Assembly (NCBI GenBank): GCA_944391445.1
Contig: CALXTL010000010.1
Location: 1-64,000 of the forward strand
Source: an uncultured Alphaproteobacteria bacterium
Lineage (GTDB): Bacteria; Pseudomonadota; Alphaproteobacteria; RF32; CAG-239
Direction: 5' to 3'
Length of the DNA: 64,000 nt
Both the position numbers and the translations under genes were made by a program. The notes beneath the pieces were generated by a model. The model ran no database searches. It was not told where the DNA came from and saw only the letters and a list, made by a program, of their open reading frames with translations. Shown in pieces: positions 9,560 to 19,581 of this stretch. Every line of letters starts with the position of its first letter. The stretch's first letter is position 1.

Positions 9560-10306
9560 TCAAGTCTTTTTTACGTCTGTTGAAAGTTTTTTAGAGTTTT
9601 TTGAACTTTTGGCAACTTTAGGCTCGACCAAACCACCCGTAACCACATATTTCAACCCGTCCTCCACGCTCATATCAAGCACCGTCACTTCTTCTTTGGG
9701 CACAAAGATCAGAAAACCGGAGGTTGGATTGGGCGTTGTCGGCACAAAAACACCAATCATTTCCGCATGAGCTAATTTATCTTTCACCTCACCCTGCAGT
9801 TCGGCGCTGACAAACCCCAAAACCCACAATCCTTTACGCGGATATTCCAACATAACCACTTGTTTAAAAGCTCTTGTTTTACTTGAAAAAAATGTTTCAA
9901 AAACTTGTTTTAACAGAGAATATACCGTTGAAACAAGCGGCATTTTATAAACCAGCCACTCCCCCAGCCGTAAAAAGAAACGTCCCAAAAAACCAGCCGC
10001 AAACATTCCAACCAAAATCAGCCCCGCAACCAGAATCACCAAGCCGATCCCCGGAATTGTCACAGGAAATATGGCATCAAATTTATAGGACGGCGGCAAA
10101 ATCTGGTTAACCAGTTTATCGACCCAAAAAATAAACTTATAGGCCATATAAAAAGTGATGGCGACCGGAGCCGTCACCAAAATACCGGTAAACAAATATG
10201 CCCGCAGCTTGGCTCCGAGTTTCATAAACACGGCTTTTTCGCGCTCTAAACGGATTCGCCTGATATTCAAAGCTCTTTTTCTGATCAGAGATTTATATTC
10301 CGCCAT
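9560..10306 (-). CDS. DUF502 family inner-membrane protein
   Basis: A 248-residue protein of the DUF502 family, whose biochemical role is not established. A basic N-terminus is followed by two transmembrane segments (about 33-60 and 80-115). Next comes the family-typical stretch MPLVSTVYSLLKQ (about 141-153) and the FVPTTPNPTSGFL motif (about 188-200), which is the best marker of the family. The C-terminal tail is Lys/Ser-rich. It starts 23 bases after the recJ stop and is probably co-transcribed with recJ. Confidence 0.88.
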   Translation of the reverse strand: MAEYKSLIRKRALNIRRIRLEREKAVFMKLGAKLRAYLFTGILVTAPVAITFYMAYKFIFWVDKLVNQILPPSYKFDAIFPVTIPGIGLVILVAGLILVGMFAAGFLGRFFLRLGEWLVYKMPLVSTVYSLLKQVFETFFSSKTRAFKQVVMLEYPRKGLWVLGFVSAELQGEVKDKLAHAEMIGVFVPTTPNPTSGFLIFVPKEEVTVLDMSVEDGLKYVVTGGLVEPKVAKSSKNSKKLSTDVKKT

Positions 10307-10329
10307 TTTACAGCACCTTTCACTTCGTC

Positions 10330-12111
10330 TTAATTGGAGCGTGTCCGCCGGATATCATGGATAATAAACTGCACATCGTTGCGCCCCTGCCATCTGTCCC
10401 GCCGCAATATGCCGACGACGTCAAAAGTTTCACCTTTGGCCGTCAGCATGGCTTGGCCGATATCATTATCTCCGACACGAAACGCCACCGCCTTCAAACT
10501 GCCGCCATTAGCCGAGGATAAAACACAACGCACATGCCCAACCCCGATCAACGCCGGCCGGATCAACCGGACATTTTTAAGCATAAGCAGCGGCTCGCGG
10601 TTACCGGCACCATACGGCTCAAGCTTTTCCAGACAATTCGCAAGTTCGGGCGTTGCACCGGCGGCATCCAGTACCGCATCAATTTCCAGCACCGGCGTAA
10701 TGGCTTCGGTGCCGATTTTCCCAATCACGTACTGTCCGACAAATTCACGAAAAGCATCAATCTGATCTTCTTCCAAAGAAAAACCGGCCGCCATAGTATG
10801 CCCGCCGCCTTTGGTAATCAGATTTTTTTCTTTGGCGGCAATAATCAATGCGCCAAGATCAACCTGCGGGATCGACCGGGCCGATCCTTTAACTTCATCA
10901 GCCTCAATTGACATGACAAATGCCGGAAGATTATAGCGTTCCTTAAGCTTTCCGGCAACTATGCCAATCACCCCCTGGTGCCAGTCCTTGCCGGCAACAA
11001 ACGCAATCGGATAAGTCTGCGGCACACCTTCCAGCATCTCAATCGCTTGCAGCAAAACATAATTTTCTATATCTTTGCGTGCCGTATTATATTCATTCAG
11101 CTTATCAGCCAAAATTTGTGCCTGATATCCGTCCCGGCAGCACAAAAGTTTATGGCTGATATCGGCATCGCCGACCCGACCGCTGGCATTAATACGCGGC
11201 CCCAGCACATAACCAAGATGGAAAGCCGTCGGTGCTTCGCTGAGATTGGCTTTGTCAATAAGCGCCGTCAAACCTATATTGCCGCGATTAGCCATCACTT
11301 TAAGCCCCTGACGCACATAAGCACGGTTCAATCCTTTTAACGGCACCACATCGCAAACCGTGCCTAAAGCAACCAGATCCAACCATTTTAACAAATCTGG
11401 CTCCGGCCGTGCCGCGGAATAAAACTTCAGATTTCGCAACTCGCGGTTAACGGCGGCCACAACCATAAACGCCACACCAACCGCCGCCATATACTTCAAA
11501 TATGGATAATTGTTGTTTTCATCAAGACGTTTGGGATTAACAACGGCATACACCTTCGGTAGTTTGGCTTCAGCCTCATGATGATCAATAACAATAGTGT
11601 CCAATCCCAGCGCTTCGGCATGCTCTAGCGGTTCAAAAGCCGTTGTACCGCAATCAACCGTAATCAGCAGCTGCGCACCTTGTGCCTTAAATTCTTCAAC
11701 CGCATGGACGCTCGGCCCATACCCCTCTTCACGTTCAGGGATATGGACCAGAGGCTTAGCACCGACTTCTTCCAAAAACAAACGCAAAACAGATGAGGAT
11801 GTTGCACCGTCAACATCATAATCGCCGATAATGGCAATCTGTTCCCCGGCTGCAATAGCCCGGGCAATCCGCGCGGCGGCTTTGTCCATATCTTTAAGCA
11901 CTTTGGGATCAGGCATCAATTTTTGGATTTTCGGCTCAAGAAAATTTTCCGCCTCATTTGTCAAAACACCGCGCAGCACCAAAACACGCGCCATCAGATA
12001 CGGCAAACCAAACCGTTGCATCATCAAATCGACTTCGCGGTCATCCGCCTGCAGTACTTTCCACAGATTACCACCGATTGATTTTTCCGTATTTTCCTCA
12101 GATGCAGACAA
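10330..12111 (-). CDS. recJ: Single-stranded-DNA-specific exonuclease RecJ
   Basis: A 593-residue 5'-to-3' ssDNA exonuclease used in recombination, mismatch and base-excision repair. The DHH phosphoesterase motifs are present: IGDYDVDG (96-102) binding Mn2+, VIDHHEA, and GRVGDADISHKLL. The DHHA1 domain with GGGHTMAAGFSL (about 425) follows, and a C-terminal OB-like domain closes the protein. The start seems to be TTG with AAGGTG upstream; no better ATG is visible. Downstream on the same strand lies the DUF502 gene. Confidence 0.96.
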   Translation of the reverse strand: MSASEENTEKSIGGNLWKVLQADDREVDLMMQRFGLPYLMARVLVLRGVLTNEAENFLEPKIQKLMPDPKVLKDMDKAAARIARAIAAGEQIAIIGDYDVDGATSSSVLRLFLEEVGAKPLVHIPEREEGYGPSVHAVEEFKAQGAQLLITVDCGTTAFEPLEHAEALGLDTIVIDHHEAEAKLPKVYAVVNPKRLDENNNYPYLKYMAAVGVAFMVVAAVNRELRNLKFYSAARPEPDLLKWLDLVALGTVCDVVPLKGLNRAYVRQGLKVMANRGNIGLTALIDKANLSEAPTAFHLGYVLGPRINASGRVGDADISHKLLCCRDGYQAQILADKLNEYNTARKDIENYVLLQAIEMLEGVPQTYPIAFVAGKDWHQGVIGIVAGKLKERYNLPAFVMSIEADEVKGSARSIPQVDLGALIIAAKEKNLITKGGGHTMAAGFSLEEDQIDAFREFVGQYVIGKIGTEAITPVLEIDAVLDAAGATPELANCLEKLEPYGAGNREPLLMLKNVRLIRPALIGVGHVRCVLSSANGGSLKAVAFRVGDNDIGQAMLTAKGETFDVVGILRRDRWQGRNDVQFIIHDIRRTRSN

Positions 12112-12206
12112 AATATTTCACCTTGTGAATTCAAAACAAAAAGCGCGGCAACGCGGAACAAAAATTCCGGCAAAGATGCCGCGCCCGAAAACACTGTTAC
12201 AACATC

Positions 12207-12962
12207 CTAATAAGAAATGTAAATTTCAGCGCGACGGTTCAACCTCTCACCTTCAGGCATTACCTCCAGATAAGCAGGCATGCTGTCGGAAACGGCTTCG
12301 GTTATAATTTTGCCGGCAGGCATTCCTGCTCTCCGCAAAGCGGCGGCAACACTCTGCGCCCGTTCCAAAGAGACCTTAAAATTAGCCAGTCTGTGCGTGG
12401 CCGGATCCGTATCACGGGTGCGGCTTGAAGCATGACCGTAAACAATCAGCGTCGCATTATTTTCTTTGGCCGTTTTGACAATTTTGCGCAGAGAGGCATT
12501 ATATTTCGGCTCGACGACAGAACTGCCGTTGTTAAAATATATCGTCTCAACCCGATAGCTGACACTCGGCGTATAAACCTCTTCCGCATCTTCCCCGGCC
12601 GGCTTTGCAGGAATAGTCACTTTATTATCATCGGAGTCGGCATCGGTCGGTGCATCAATCTCTCCGGCCACGACGGGCGTCGTCTCGGCAGCGGCAACTT
12701 CCTCTTCGCCGCTTTCACGGGTAGCAACATCTTCTTCCCCGTTATCTTCATCTTCGTCTTCATAAGCCGCATTCTCGCTGTCGGCTTCAAGCGAACTGCT
12801 TTCTTTTTTCAATTCTTGTTCAACCCGACCGCCTTCGGCAACGACAATCTCATCCTCATCCTCGTCAAAATCCGGAAAAACGGCGCTGGCACAAGCGTTC
12901 AACAACAAGGCAGAGACACAAATTCCACACCAGGTCAGTATATTTTTTCTCGCTCCAAACAT
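12207..12962 (-). CDS. OmpA-like lipoprotein
   Basis: A predicted 251-residue envelope lipoprotein. The signal sequence ends in LNAC with the acylated Cys at residue 24. A long acidic, low-complexity linker rich in Asp, Glu, Ser and Ala follows (about 30-145), and a C-terminal OmpA/MotB-type peptidoglycan-binding domain (about 155-251) contains YFNNGSSVV, VYGHAS and ERAQSVAAAL...NRRAEIYI. It probably tethers the outer membrane to peptidoglycan. The start chosen is the ATG directly before the signal peptide; an upstream extension would bury the signal. The acidic linker is unusually long. Confidence 0.88.
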   Translation of the reverse strand: MFGARKNILTWCGICVSALLLNACASAVFPDFDEDEDEIVVAEGGRVEQELKKESSSLEADSENAAYEDEDEDNGEEDVATRESGEEEVAAAETTPVVAGEIDAPTDADSDDNKVTIPAKPAGEDAEEVYTPSVSYRVETIYFNNGSSVVEPKYNASLRKIVKTAKENNATLIVYGHASSRTRDTDPATHRLANFKVSLERAQSVAAALRRAGMPAGKIITEAVSDSMPAYLEVMPEGERLNRRAEIYISY

Positions 12963-13115
12963 TGATTTTTCCCACTTAAAAAGTAACTTCAGTACCTCGC
13001 AAGATAACGTATTAATCCCCATAACACAAGAGCAAAAACACAGTTTTAAGCAAATTTATTCGTGATTATCTTTGAATATTTGTTTGTATTTACGCGAGGA
13101 TATATTATAATTCCG

Positions 13116-13679
13116 ATGTCATTTGTTGAAGATTTGAAGGAAAAAGCCATGAGCGGACCCGCTGCTGAATCTGTTCTGGACATTGCCGACTGGTTTTTCA
13201 AAAAAGCCGAAACCGCAGGAATCTATCTTGAGGAAGATAAGCTGCATCCGCTTGTTTTTTTGGCGCAGACGCATTATGCGCTTAAAAACAAGATGCGCTA
13301 TCTGGTGCCGGGGCTTTTTATTTGCGATGACAATGGCTTTCATGAGCCGAATCTCAAAAAAATTCTCAAATTTGGCCTGCCCTTAATGGGGAAGACGACC
13401 TTGTCCGAGCAGGTTTGCGCTTTTCTGGAGCTTGTTTGGCAAAAATATGGTCATAAAAATAGCTTTGAGCTTATCAGCATTGTCAGATCCTCGCCGGCTT
13501 ACCGCAAACACCATGCCAAAGGCCGCGCCGTGTTGGTTTCGCTTGAAGAAATGTCTGCCGATTTTGGCAGCACGCCACCCCCCGCCGATAAACAGAGCCA
13601 AAGGATTCTGGTCTCGCAGAACGGACCGGTCATGGTCTCTAAATGGCAGCCTCGAAAACTCAGTAATACCCCGAAATAA
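13116..13679 (+). CDS. Unknown protein, possibly Panacea/SocA-like
   Basis: This gene encodes 187 residues from the ATG at 13116; an upstream GTG would add 18 hydrophobic residues. The N-terminal half has the pattern VLDIADWFFKKAE...YLEEDKLHPLVFLAQTHY. It faintly resembles the DUF4065 (Panacea/SocA-like) fold found in phage-associated proteins and antitoxins. I would not assign a function from that. There are no membrane segments. No toxin-like partner lies next to it; the following gene is a DUF192 lipoprotein 21 bases away with its own ribosome site, suggesting a two-gene unit. Confidence 0.6.
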   Translation: MSFVEDLKEKAMSGPAAESVLDIADWFFKKAETAGIYLEEDKLHPLVFLAQTHYALKNKMRYLVPGLFICDDNGFHEPNLKKILKFGLPLMGKTTLSEQVCAFLELVWQKYGHKNSFELISIVRSSPAYRKHHAKGRAVLVSLEEMSADFGSTPPPADKQSQRILVSQNGPVMVSKWQPRKLSNTPK

Positions 13680-13700
13680 CCTGGAGGAAAAGATAAACTC

Positions 13701-14360
13701 ATGCTCAAATTTGCCCGATTATTTTTCCTGATGTTCTTGCTGGTCTCTTGTTCCTCGGAAGAAGAAACCAGACCGATGTCACCTTTGCTGATCAAAACCG
13801 CCAACGGCGATGTCCGTTTTTCGGTTGAAGTTGCCCAAACGCCGGAAGAACTCCAAAAAGGCCTCATGCACCGAACCAATCTCGGCTTTACCAACGGCAT
13901 GATCTTCAGCATCTACCCGGTTCGGCCGACAGCCATGTGGATGAAAGACACCAAAATCCCGTTAGATATGATCTTTGTCGCACCAGACGCCACCATTAGC
14001 ATGATCAAAGAAAATGCCGAACCAATGTCTGAAGAATTGATCATTTCGCGCGATCCGGTCCGCGCCGTCATTGAGATCAACGCCGGCCAGGTTCAACGCC
14101 ACGGCATCAAAGTTGGAGACAAAATCACTCACGCAATTCTCAATCCTATGCTTGATACCAAAACCCCTGGACCAGACAATGGCATTAATGCGCCTAAAGA
14201 TATGGCCCCTCAGGCAGATATCCCCGTCCCGGCCATGGGCAAAATTATCCCCAAAACCGGTGCCATCCAGCCCAAGCCCGGCGCTATTGTACCCAAAACT
14301 GGCGTTGCTGCACCGGGACAAACTGCCGGACCGATCAAATTACCGGTTCCTGCACCTTAA
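13701..14360 (+). CDS. DUF192 family lipoprotein
   Basis: A 219-residue exported protein. The signal sequence ends at LLVSC with the acceptor Cys at residue 17. A DUF192 domain (about 30-145) follows, with the markers GLMHRT, GMIFSI, AMWMKDTKIPLDMIF and VIEINAG. The C-terminal third (about 160-219) is a Pro/Lys/Gly-rich tail in which PKTG/PKPG units recur, probably an extended cell-wall-facing segment. The function of DUF192 is not established. GGAGG precedes the ATG and a strong terminator follows. Confidence 0.88.
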   Translation: MLKFARLFFLMFLLVSCSSEEETRPMSPLLIKTANGDVRFSVEVAQTPEELQKGLMHRTNLGFTNGMIFSIYPVRPTAMWMKDTKIPLDMIFVAPDATISMIKENAEPMSEELIISRDPVRAVIEINAGQVQRHGIKVGDKITHAILNPMLDTKTPGPDNGINAPKDMAPQADIPVPAMGKIIPKTGAIQPKPGAIVPKTGVAAPGQTAGPIKLPVPAP

Positions 14361-14367
14361 AAAACAA

Positions 14368-14402
14368 AAAAAACTCCGGATACATTGTCCGGAGTTTTTT
14401 TC
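14368..14402. terminator. Bidirectional terminator
   Basis: ACTCCGGA and TCCGGAGT form a stem around a short loop, flanked by a run of A on the left and T on the right. It lies between the converging DUF192 and gatB genes and can serve both. Confidence 0.9.
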
Positions 14403-14406
14403 AAGC

Positions 14407-15864
14407 TCAGCCAAGTTTCTGAGCCAACAGCTTATTAACCATGCCTGGGTTGGCTTTACCGCGCGATTCTTTCATCACTTGTCCGACAAACCATCCCATT
14501 AAAGCTGTTTTCCCGGCTTTGTAAGCCGCCACATTTTCAGGATTCGCCGTCAACACCATATCTATAATGGCCTCAATCGCGCCGGTATCTGTCACCTGCT
14601 TCAACCCCTTTTCCTCAACAATCTTATCCGGAGCTTCGCCGCTTTCGGCCATCAGTGCAAAAACATCTTTAGCCGTTTTACCGTTAATAACGCCCTCGGC
14701 AATCAAATCCACCAGCTTGCCGAGATTTGCAGGGGAAATCGGACTCTCTTCCAAACTAAGCTTTTTCTCATTCAAAAGAGCAAAGAAGTCCCCCATCATC
14801 CAGTTGGCCACTTTTTTGGCATCATGCCCCTGGGCGGCCTGTTCAAACCAATCAGCTGTTTCTTTATTTTCGCACAGAACGGAAGCATCATACCGCGTTA
14901 ATCCAAGTTCGCGGACAAAACGTTCTTGTCTGACATCAGGCAATTCAACCATTTCCGAGCGCACTTGTTCAATAAACGCCTCATCAATCACCAACGGAGG
15001 CAGATCAGGCTCGGGAAAATAGCGATAGTCATGAGCAAATTCCTTCTTACGCATAACTTTTGTCGTGCAACTGTTTGGATCAAACTGGCGTGTTTCCTGC
15101 TCAATTGTTCCGCCGTTTTCATAAGTTTCCACATGACGACGGGCTTCTGATTCAATCGCCTGCATCACAAATTTAACCGAATTGACATTTTTCATCTCAT
15201 TGCGGGTGCGGAATCCATCCTCACCGACCTTGCGTACCGACACATTGACATCACAACGCATAGACCCTTCATCCATATTGCCGTCACAAGTCCCAAGATA
15301 ACGCACAATCGAACGCAGCTTGCGCAAAAAAGCGCCAGCTTCCTCGGGAGAACGAAAATCTGGTTTGGTCACAATTTCCATCAGTCCGACCCCGGCCCGA
15401 TTCAAGTCAATAAAACTTTTATCAGGTGAAATGTCATGGATTGATTTTCCGGCATCTTGCTCAATATGAATGCGCTCAATACCGATCTCTTTGCTGCTGC
15501 CGTCATCCAGCTCGATTTTAACTTTCCCTTCACCAACCAACGGATATTTAAACTGTGTAATCTGATATCCCTGAGGCAAATCCGCATAAAAATAATTTTT
15601 ACGCGCGAACTCAGAATATTTATTAATTTTCGCATTCAGACCCAACCCGGTTTTCACTGCCTGTCTGACACATTCTTCGTTCAGCACCGGCAACATACCC
15701 GGCATTCCCGCATCAACAAAAGAAACATTTTCGTTCGGATCAGAACCATAATGTGTGGACGCACCGGAAAACATTTTCGATTTTGAAATAATCTGGCAAT
15801 GAATTTCCAAACCGCAGACAATCTCCCAACGCCCCGTTTTCCCTTCAATAATCATTCCGCTCAT
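14407..15864 (-). CDS. gatB: Asp/Glu-tRNA amidotransferase subunit B
   Basis: This 485-residue subunit of GatCAB binds mis-acylated Asp-tRNA(Asn) or Glu-tRNA(Gln) and activates the carboxyl group for amidation. The catalytic domain starts at [12 protein letters not shown], continues through [14 protein letters not shown] (about 153-166), and ends with a YqeY-like helical tail domain (about 340-485). Its ATG shares a base with the gatA stop (TAATG). Its presence implies that at least one of glutaminyl- or asparaginyl-tRNA is made indirectly in this organism. Confidence 0.97.
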   Translation of the reverse strand: MSGMIIEGKTGRWEIVCGLEIHCQIISKSKMFSGASTHYGSDPNENVSFVDAGMPGMLPVLNEECVRQAVKTGLGLNAKINKYSEFARKNYFYADLPQGYQITQFKYPLVGEGKVKIELDDGSSKEIGIERIHIEQDAGKSIHDISPDKSFIDLNRAGVGLMEIVTKPDFRSPEEAGAFLRKLRSIVRYLGTCDGNMDEGSMRCDVNVSVRKVGEDGFRTRNEMKNVNSVKFVMQAIESEARRHVETYENGGTIEQETRQFDPNSCTTKVMRKKEFAHDYRYFPEPDLPPLVIDEAFIEQVRSEMVELPDVRQERFVRELGLTRYDASVLCENKETADWFEQAAQGHDAKKVANWMMGDFFALLNEKKLSLEESPISPANLGKLVDLIAEGVINGKTAKDVFALMAESGEAPDKIVEEKGLKQVTDTGAIEAIIDMVLTANPENVAAYKAGKTALMGWFVGQVMKESRGKANPGMVNKLLAQKLG

Positions 15865-17321
15865 TATTTCACACTCCCGAAATCAATATCCTGTTCTAAA
15901 GCCGAAGCAGCCTTAAAAACGGTTGCTTCGTCAAAGGCTTTGCCCACCAGCTGCATACCAAGCGGCAGCCCTTCCGCCGACAATCCGGCAGGCAGACTCA
16001 ATGCAGGCAACCCGGCCAAAGAAATTGACACGGTAAAAATATCATTAAGCCACATCTGAATCGGATTACTGTTCATGGATTTATCTCCGATCGGGAAAGC
16101 CGCACCCGGCGCCGTCGGCGTCAGGATCAGATCGCATTTTTCAAAAGCGCGTGCAAAATCATCGCGAATCAGACGCCGTACTTTTTGCGCTTTAAGATAA
16201 TAAGCGTCATAATATCCGGCAGACAAAACATAAGTCCCGATCATGATACGACGCTTAACCTCTGTGCCGAACCCGGCCGAACGCGAATTGATATACATAT
16301 CATCCAAATGTTTGCCGTCAACCCGGCAGCCATAGCGCAAACCGTCATAACGGGCCAAGTTTGAAGAAGCCTCTGCCGGAGCAATAATATAATATGTGGC
16401 CAGAGCATATTTGCTATGCGGCAAAGATATCTCAACCACTTCGGCCCCGCGTGAGCGAAGCATGTCAGTTGTTCTGTCCCAACAGGCAGCCACGTCGGCG
16501 TTCAGCCCCTCAACGCGAAACTCCTTTGGCAGTCCGACTTTTAATCCGCGGATATCTTGCCCCAAAAATTGTTCAAAATCCGGAACATTGATTTTAGCCG
16601 AAGTTGCGTCCTTGGCATCATATCCGGCCATATTTTTCAGCAAGATAGCGCAATCCCGGACATCTTTGGCAATCGGCCCGGCCTGATCCAACGATGAAGC
16701 AAACGCAACAATGCCATAGCGTGAACAGCGGCCATAAGTCGGTTTAATTCCCGTCACACCGCAAAAAGCCGAAGGCTGGCGGATTGAACCGCCGGTATCG
16801 GTACCGGTTGCCGCAGCACACATCCGAGCCGCAACCGCAGCGGCAGACCCGCCGGAAGAACCGCCGGCAACCAGCGGAACACCCTTGCTCCATGGATTAA
16901 TCACCGGTCCAAAAGCCGATGTCTCATTGCTGCCGCCCATAGCAAATTCATCCATATTAAGCTTACCCAGGAAGTTAGCTCCGGCCGCAAGCAATTTGAA
17001 AGTTACCGTCGATTCGTAAGGCGGCACAAACCCTTTCAAAATATTGGAGCAAGCTGTCGTCTGAATACCTTTGGTGCAAAACAAATCTTTAATGCCCAGC
17101 GAGATTCCTTCTAAATCTCCGCCCGTCCCCGCATCAATCTTTTTCTGGCTTTCTGCTGCCATATCCAGAGCCTGCTCCGGAGTTTCGCAAACATAAGCGT
17201 TCAACCCGCGTTTTTTCTCCATCCGAGCAATATAAGCTTTAGTCAGTTCGACAGCCGTAAACTCTTTTTTTCGCAAGCCGCTTCTAGCCTCGGCAATTGT
17301 CAATTTTGTCAAATCTGTCAT
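15864..17321 (-). CDS. gatA: Asp/Glu-tRNA amidotransferase subunit A
   Basis: A 485-residue amidase-signature enzyme that releases ammonia from glutamine for transamidation by GatB. The Lys-cisSer-Ser triad is visible in [10 protein letters not shown] (about 79-82), [13 protein letters not shown] (about 155) and [13 protein letters not shown] (about 175). Order, length and spacing are normal. It lies 45 bases after gatC and overlaps gatB, so the three subunits are co-transcribed. Confidence 0.97.
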   Translation of the reverse strand: MTDLTKLTIAEARSGLRKKEFTAVELTKAYIARMEKKRGLNAYVCETPEQALDMAAESQKKIDAGTGGDLEGISLGIKDLFCTKGIQTTACSNILKGFVPPYESTVTFKLLAAGANFLGKLNMDEFAMGGSNETSAFGPVINPWSKGVPLVAGGSSGGSAAAVAARMCAAATGTDTGGSIRQPSAFCGVTGIKPTYGRCSRYGIVAFASSLDQAGPIAKDVRDCAILLKNMAGYDAKDATSAKINVPDFEQFLGQDIRGLKVGLPKEFRVEGLNADVAACWDRTTDMLRSRGAEVVEISLPHSKYALATYYIIAPAEASSNLARYDGLRYGCRVDGKHLDDMYINSRSAGFGTEVKRRIMIGTYVLSAGYYDAYYLKAQKVRRLIRDDFARAFEKCDLILTPTAPGAAFPIGDKSMNSNPIQMWLNDIFTVSISLAGLPALSLPAGLSAEGLPLGMQLVGKAFDEATVFKAASALEQDIDFGSVK

Positions 17322-17366
17322 CGTTTCTCTCGCACTTTTTATATCTGAAATATCTGCGCAATAAAA

Positions 17367-17654
17367 TTATTCCACCACTTTCGGCACGGCAAAATAACCA
17401 TATTCTTTCATCGGCGCATTAGCCAAAATCTCATCGGCAATATTACCGTCAGTCACTTCATCGTGACGGAGCTCAAGACGGCCTTCATTAACCGAGACCA
17501 ACGGCTCTGCTTGATCGGTATCAACCTCGGCAAGCTGATCCACCCATTGCAAAATCTTATTAAATTCTTCTTCCGCAGCCGCAATCTTGTCGTCTTCAAT
17601 TTTCAGACGCGACAAAAAAGCGATTCTTCTAACGGTTTGCGTATCTACAGCCAT
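17367..17654 (-). CDS. gatC: Asp/Glu-tRNA amidotransferase subunit C
   Basis: A 95-residue subunit that wraps the GatA-GatB interface. It shows the family pattern: an N-terminal helix VRRIAFLSRLKI, the EEFNKILQWVDQLAEVDTD stretch, and a C-terminal LRHDEVTDG followed by ANAPM...GYFAVPKVVE. It lies 15 bases after sppA and precedes gatA. Confidence 0.95.
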   Translation of the reverse strand: MAVDTQTVRRIAFLSRLKIEDDKIAAAEEEFNKILQWVDQLAEVDTDQAEPLVSVNEGRLELRHDEVTDGNIADEILANAPMKEYGYFAVPKVVE

Positions 17655-17669
17655 AACTTCTGTTCCTTT

Positions 17670-19478
17670 TCACTTAATGATAAACGGTCTCAGCACCGCA
17701 TCGTATTGCAGCCGTTTTAACATATCAACAGGCAAAATTTCAAGTCCTAATTCGGTTTTCAGCTGCGAGGAAGCAGAAACCTGCATATGGCTCATCAAAT
17801 CGCCGACTTTCTCCTGCCAGGTTCTGGGTTTGGGGTAAAAGAGCAAAGAAACTTTTTCTTCATCGCTGCCAAAAGCTTTTTGCCTTGCGGCATCAACAGC
17901 CTCGCTCAGCCCGCCGACATAATCGGCCAAATCATGGGCAACCGCCTCCGCGCCGAGCCAGACTCTTCCCCGGGCAAGTTTATCAAGTTCATCCGCGCTT
18001 TTACCGCGAGCCTGAGCCGTTTTTTGAACAAAATCGGCATAGACTCTGTCTAAAGAGCGATTAAACAATTCTTTTTGCCGGGCATTAAATGAACGGTTTG
18101 CGCTCATCACTCCGGCTGTCTCGCCGCTGTCAACCGCCAGCCACGACACACCAATCTTATTCCACAAATCAGCCAAAACGAATTTTCCGCCCAAAACGCC
18201 GATAGACCCGGTAAGCGTCCCCGGATCAGCCCAAATCTCATCGCCGGCCAGTGCAACAAAATAACCGCCGGAAGCCGCATAATTCCCCATAGAAACAATC
18301 AGCGGAATATTGCGCTCTTCTTTCAGACGAACAAGAGCATGGCGGATCTCATCCGAAGCACCGTAGCTGCCGCCCGGAGAATTAATTCTGATTACAACCG
18401 CTTTTATGCATTCATTTGCCGCTATTTCTTCTATCTGAGCCAGGACCGTATCTGCTCCGACCACCGCCTCGCCGCTGATCGGATTTTCAATGCTTTGCCC
18501 TTCGCTCAAAATTCCCTCCAGCACCAAAACCGCAATCTTGTTTTTTTCATCGCGTAAGCCGACATTAGCGGCATAATCGGCAAGTGCCACCGCTCCGCCC
18601 GAATATTTTTCGGCCAAATCGGCACGCCAGTCGGCTTCAAAAGCTTCTTCATCGATCAGCTTCAACCGGACAGCCTCTTCAGCCGGCAATGGCGCTTGAT
18701 TTTCCAGGCTTTGCATATCCGGCACCGCTTCTTTGGCAAAACGCATGCGGATAATGCCGTCTTTCATCTGTTTATTCAATTTCCCGACAAGACGGCTCAA
18801 CTCATTACGGAAATTTTCTGAAGCATTTGCATCGGTAAAAGAAGACATGGCTGTCTTAAATTCATGCCGTGTATAAAATTCCGGCCTGACACCAAGTTTA
18901 TCAAGCAGCGGACGGAAAAAAGGAACTTCAACGCTGATCCCGGTCAATCCGAGTTCCGAATTTGGCCGCATTGTAATTTTATCAAAGGCCGTTGCCAGAT
19001 AATATTCTGCCGTGCCGCCGCCGAATTCGCCAAACCCGCCCGAATACAGATAAGCTTTTTTGCCGCTGCTTCTGAATTTTTCAACCGCTCGGTGCAATTC
19101 CTGTATCTGAGCCAGACCAAGAGACGAATCACTGATTTTTGCAGCCAGCGCAGCAATACGTTCATCATCAGCCGCCGCCTCAAGACTAAGCAGCAGCTCG
19201 GCAAACGTAACCGGACGCATACCGCCCATTTCGGTCAACAGCGTATCCCTCCGGGTTTCGGGATAAATCTCATCCAAATGAATACTCAAAACAGCATCCT
19301 CCGGCACAACAACCGGCACGGTGGGATTTGTCAACAAACCGCAAAGCACAATCAACAACATAATAAACAGGAAACCAAACATGGCAAACGCATAAGTCAC
19401 CGATTTCAGTAAGATTCTAAGAGCAAACCTACGTTTCACCTGAACATTTTCCGGCGTTGCCGGATTTCCGAGATCCAT
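17670..19478 (-). CDS. sppA: Signal peptide peptidase SppA, 67K type
   Basis: A 602-residue inner-membrane serine protease that degrades cleaved signal peptides in the periplasm. One N-terminal transmembrane helix (about 28-50) is followed by two tandem S49 domains. The C-terminal domain has INSPGGSYGASDEI, then NYAASGGYFVAL with the catalytic Ser and GTLTGSIGVLGG. The N-terminal half supplies the Lys partner in this class. GGAGG six bases upstream supports the ATG at 19478; an upstream in-frame start would run back into the inverted repeat. Head-to-tail with fabI and gatC. Confidence 0.93.
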   Translation of the reverse strand: MDLGNPATPENVQVKRRFALRILLKSVTYAFAMFGFLFIMLLIVLCGLLTNPTVPVVVPEDAVLSIHLDEIYPETRRDTLLTEMGGMRPVTFAELLLSLEAAADDERIAALAAKISDSSLGLAQIQELHRAVEKFRSSGKKAYLYSGGFGEFGGGTAEYYLATAFDKITMRPNSELGLTGISVEVPFFRPLLDKLGVRPEFYTRHEFKTAMSSFTDANASENFRNELSRLVGKLNKQMKDGIIRMRFAKEAVPDMQSLENQAPLPAEEAVRLKLIDEEAFEADWRADLAEKYSGGAVALADYAANVGLRDEKNKIAVLVLEGILSEGQSIENPISGEAVVGADTVLAQIEEIAANECIKAVVIRINSPGGSYGASDEIRHALVRLKEERNIPLIVSMGNYAASGGYFVALAGDEIWADPGTLTGSIGVLGGKFVLADLWNKIGVSWLAVDSGETAGVMSANRSFNARQKELFNRSLDRVYADFVQKTAQARGKSADELDKLARGRVWLGAEAVAHDLADYVGGLSEAVDAARQKAFGSDEEKVSLLFYPKPRTWQEKVGDLMSHMQVSASSQLKTELGLEILPVDMLKRLQYDAVLRPFIIK

Positions 19479-19500
19479 AATTTCCTCCGCGGAATAAAAG

Positions 19501-19528
19501 ATGAGAGACATTTTGCAATGTCTCTCAT
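19501..19528. terminator. Perfect 12-bp inverted repeat between fabI and sppA
   Basis: ATGAGAGACATT and AATGTCTCTCAT form a perfect stem around a TTGC loop. On the minus strand it is followed by CTTTTATT. It lies between the fabI stop and the sppA start, so it can act as an attenuating terminator or as a protein-binding palindrome. Confidence 0.6.
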
Positions 19529-19581
19529 CTTAAAGTTTTTTCGGCTGTCCGACAACCGCAAAATCCAATTTTTTAGCAAAA

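Noticed and set aside
13116-14360. Toxin-antitoxin pair reading of the 13116 gene
   Set aside because: The neighbour is an exported DUF192 lipoprotein, not a toxin, and the Panacea-like resemblance is too weak.
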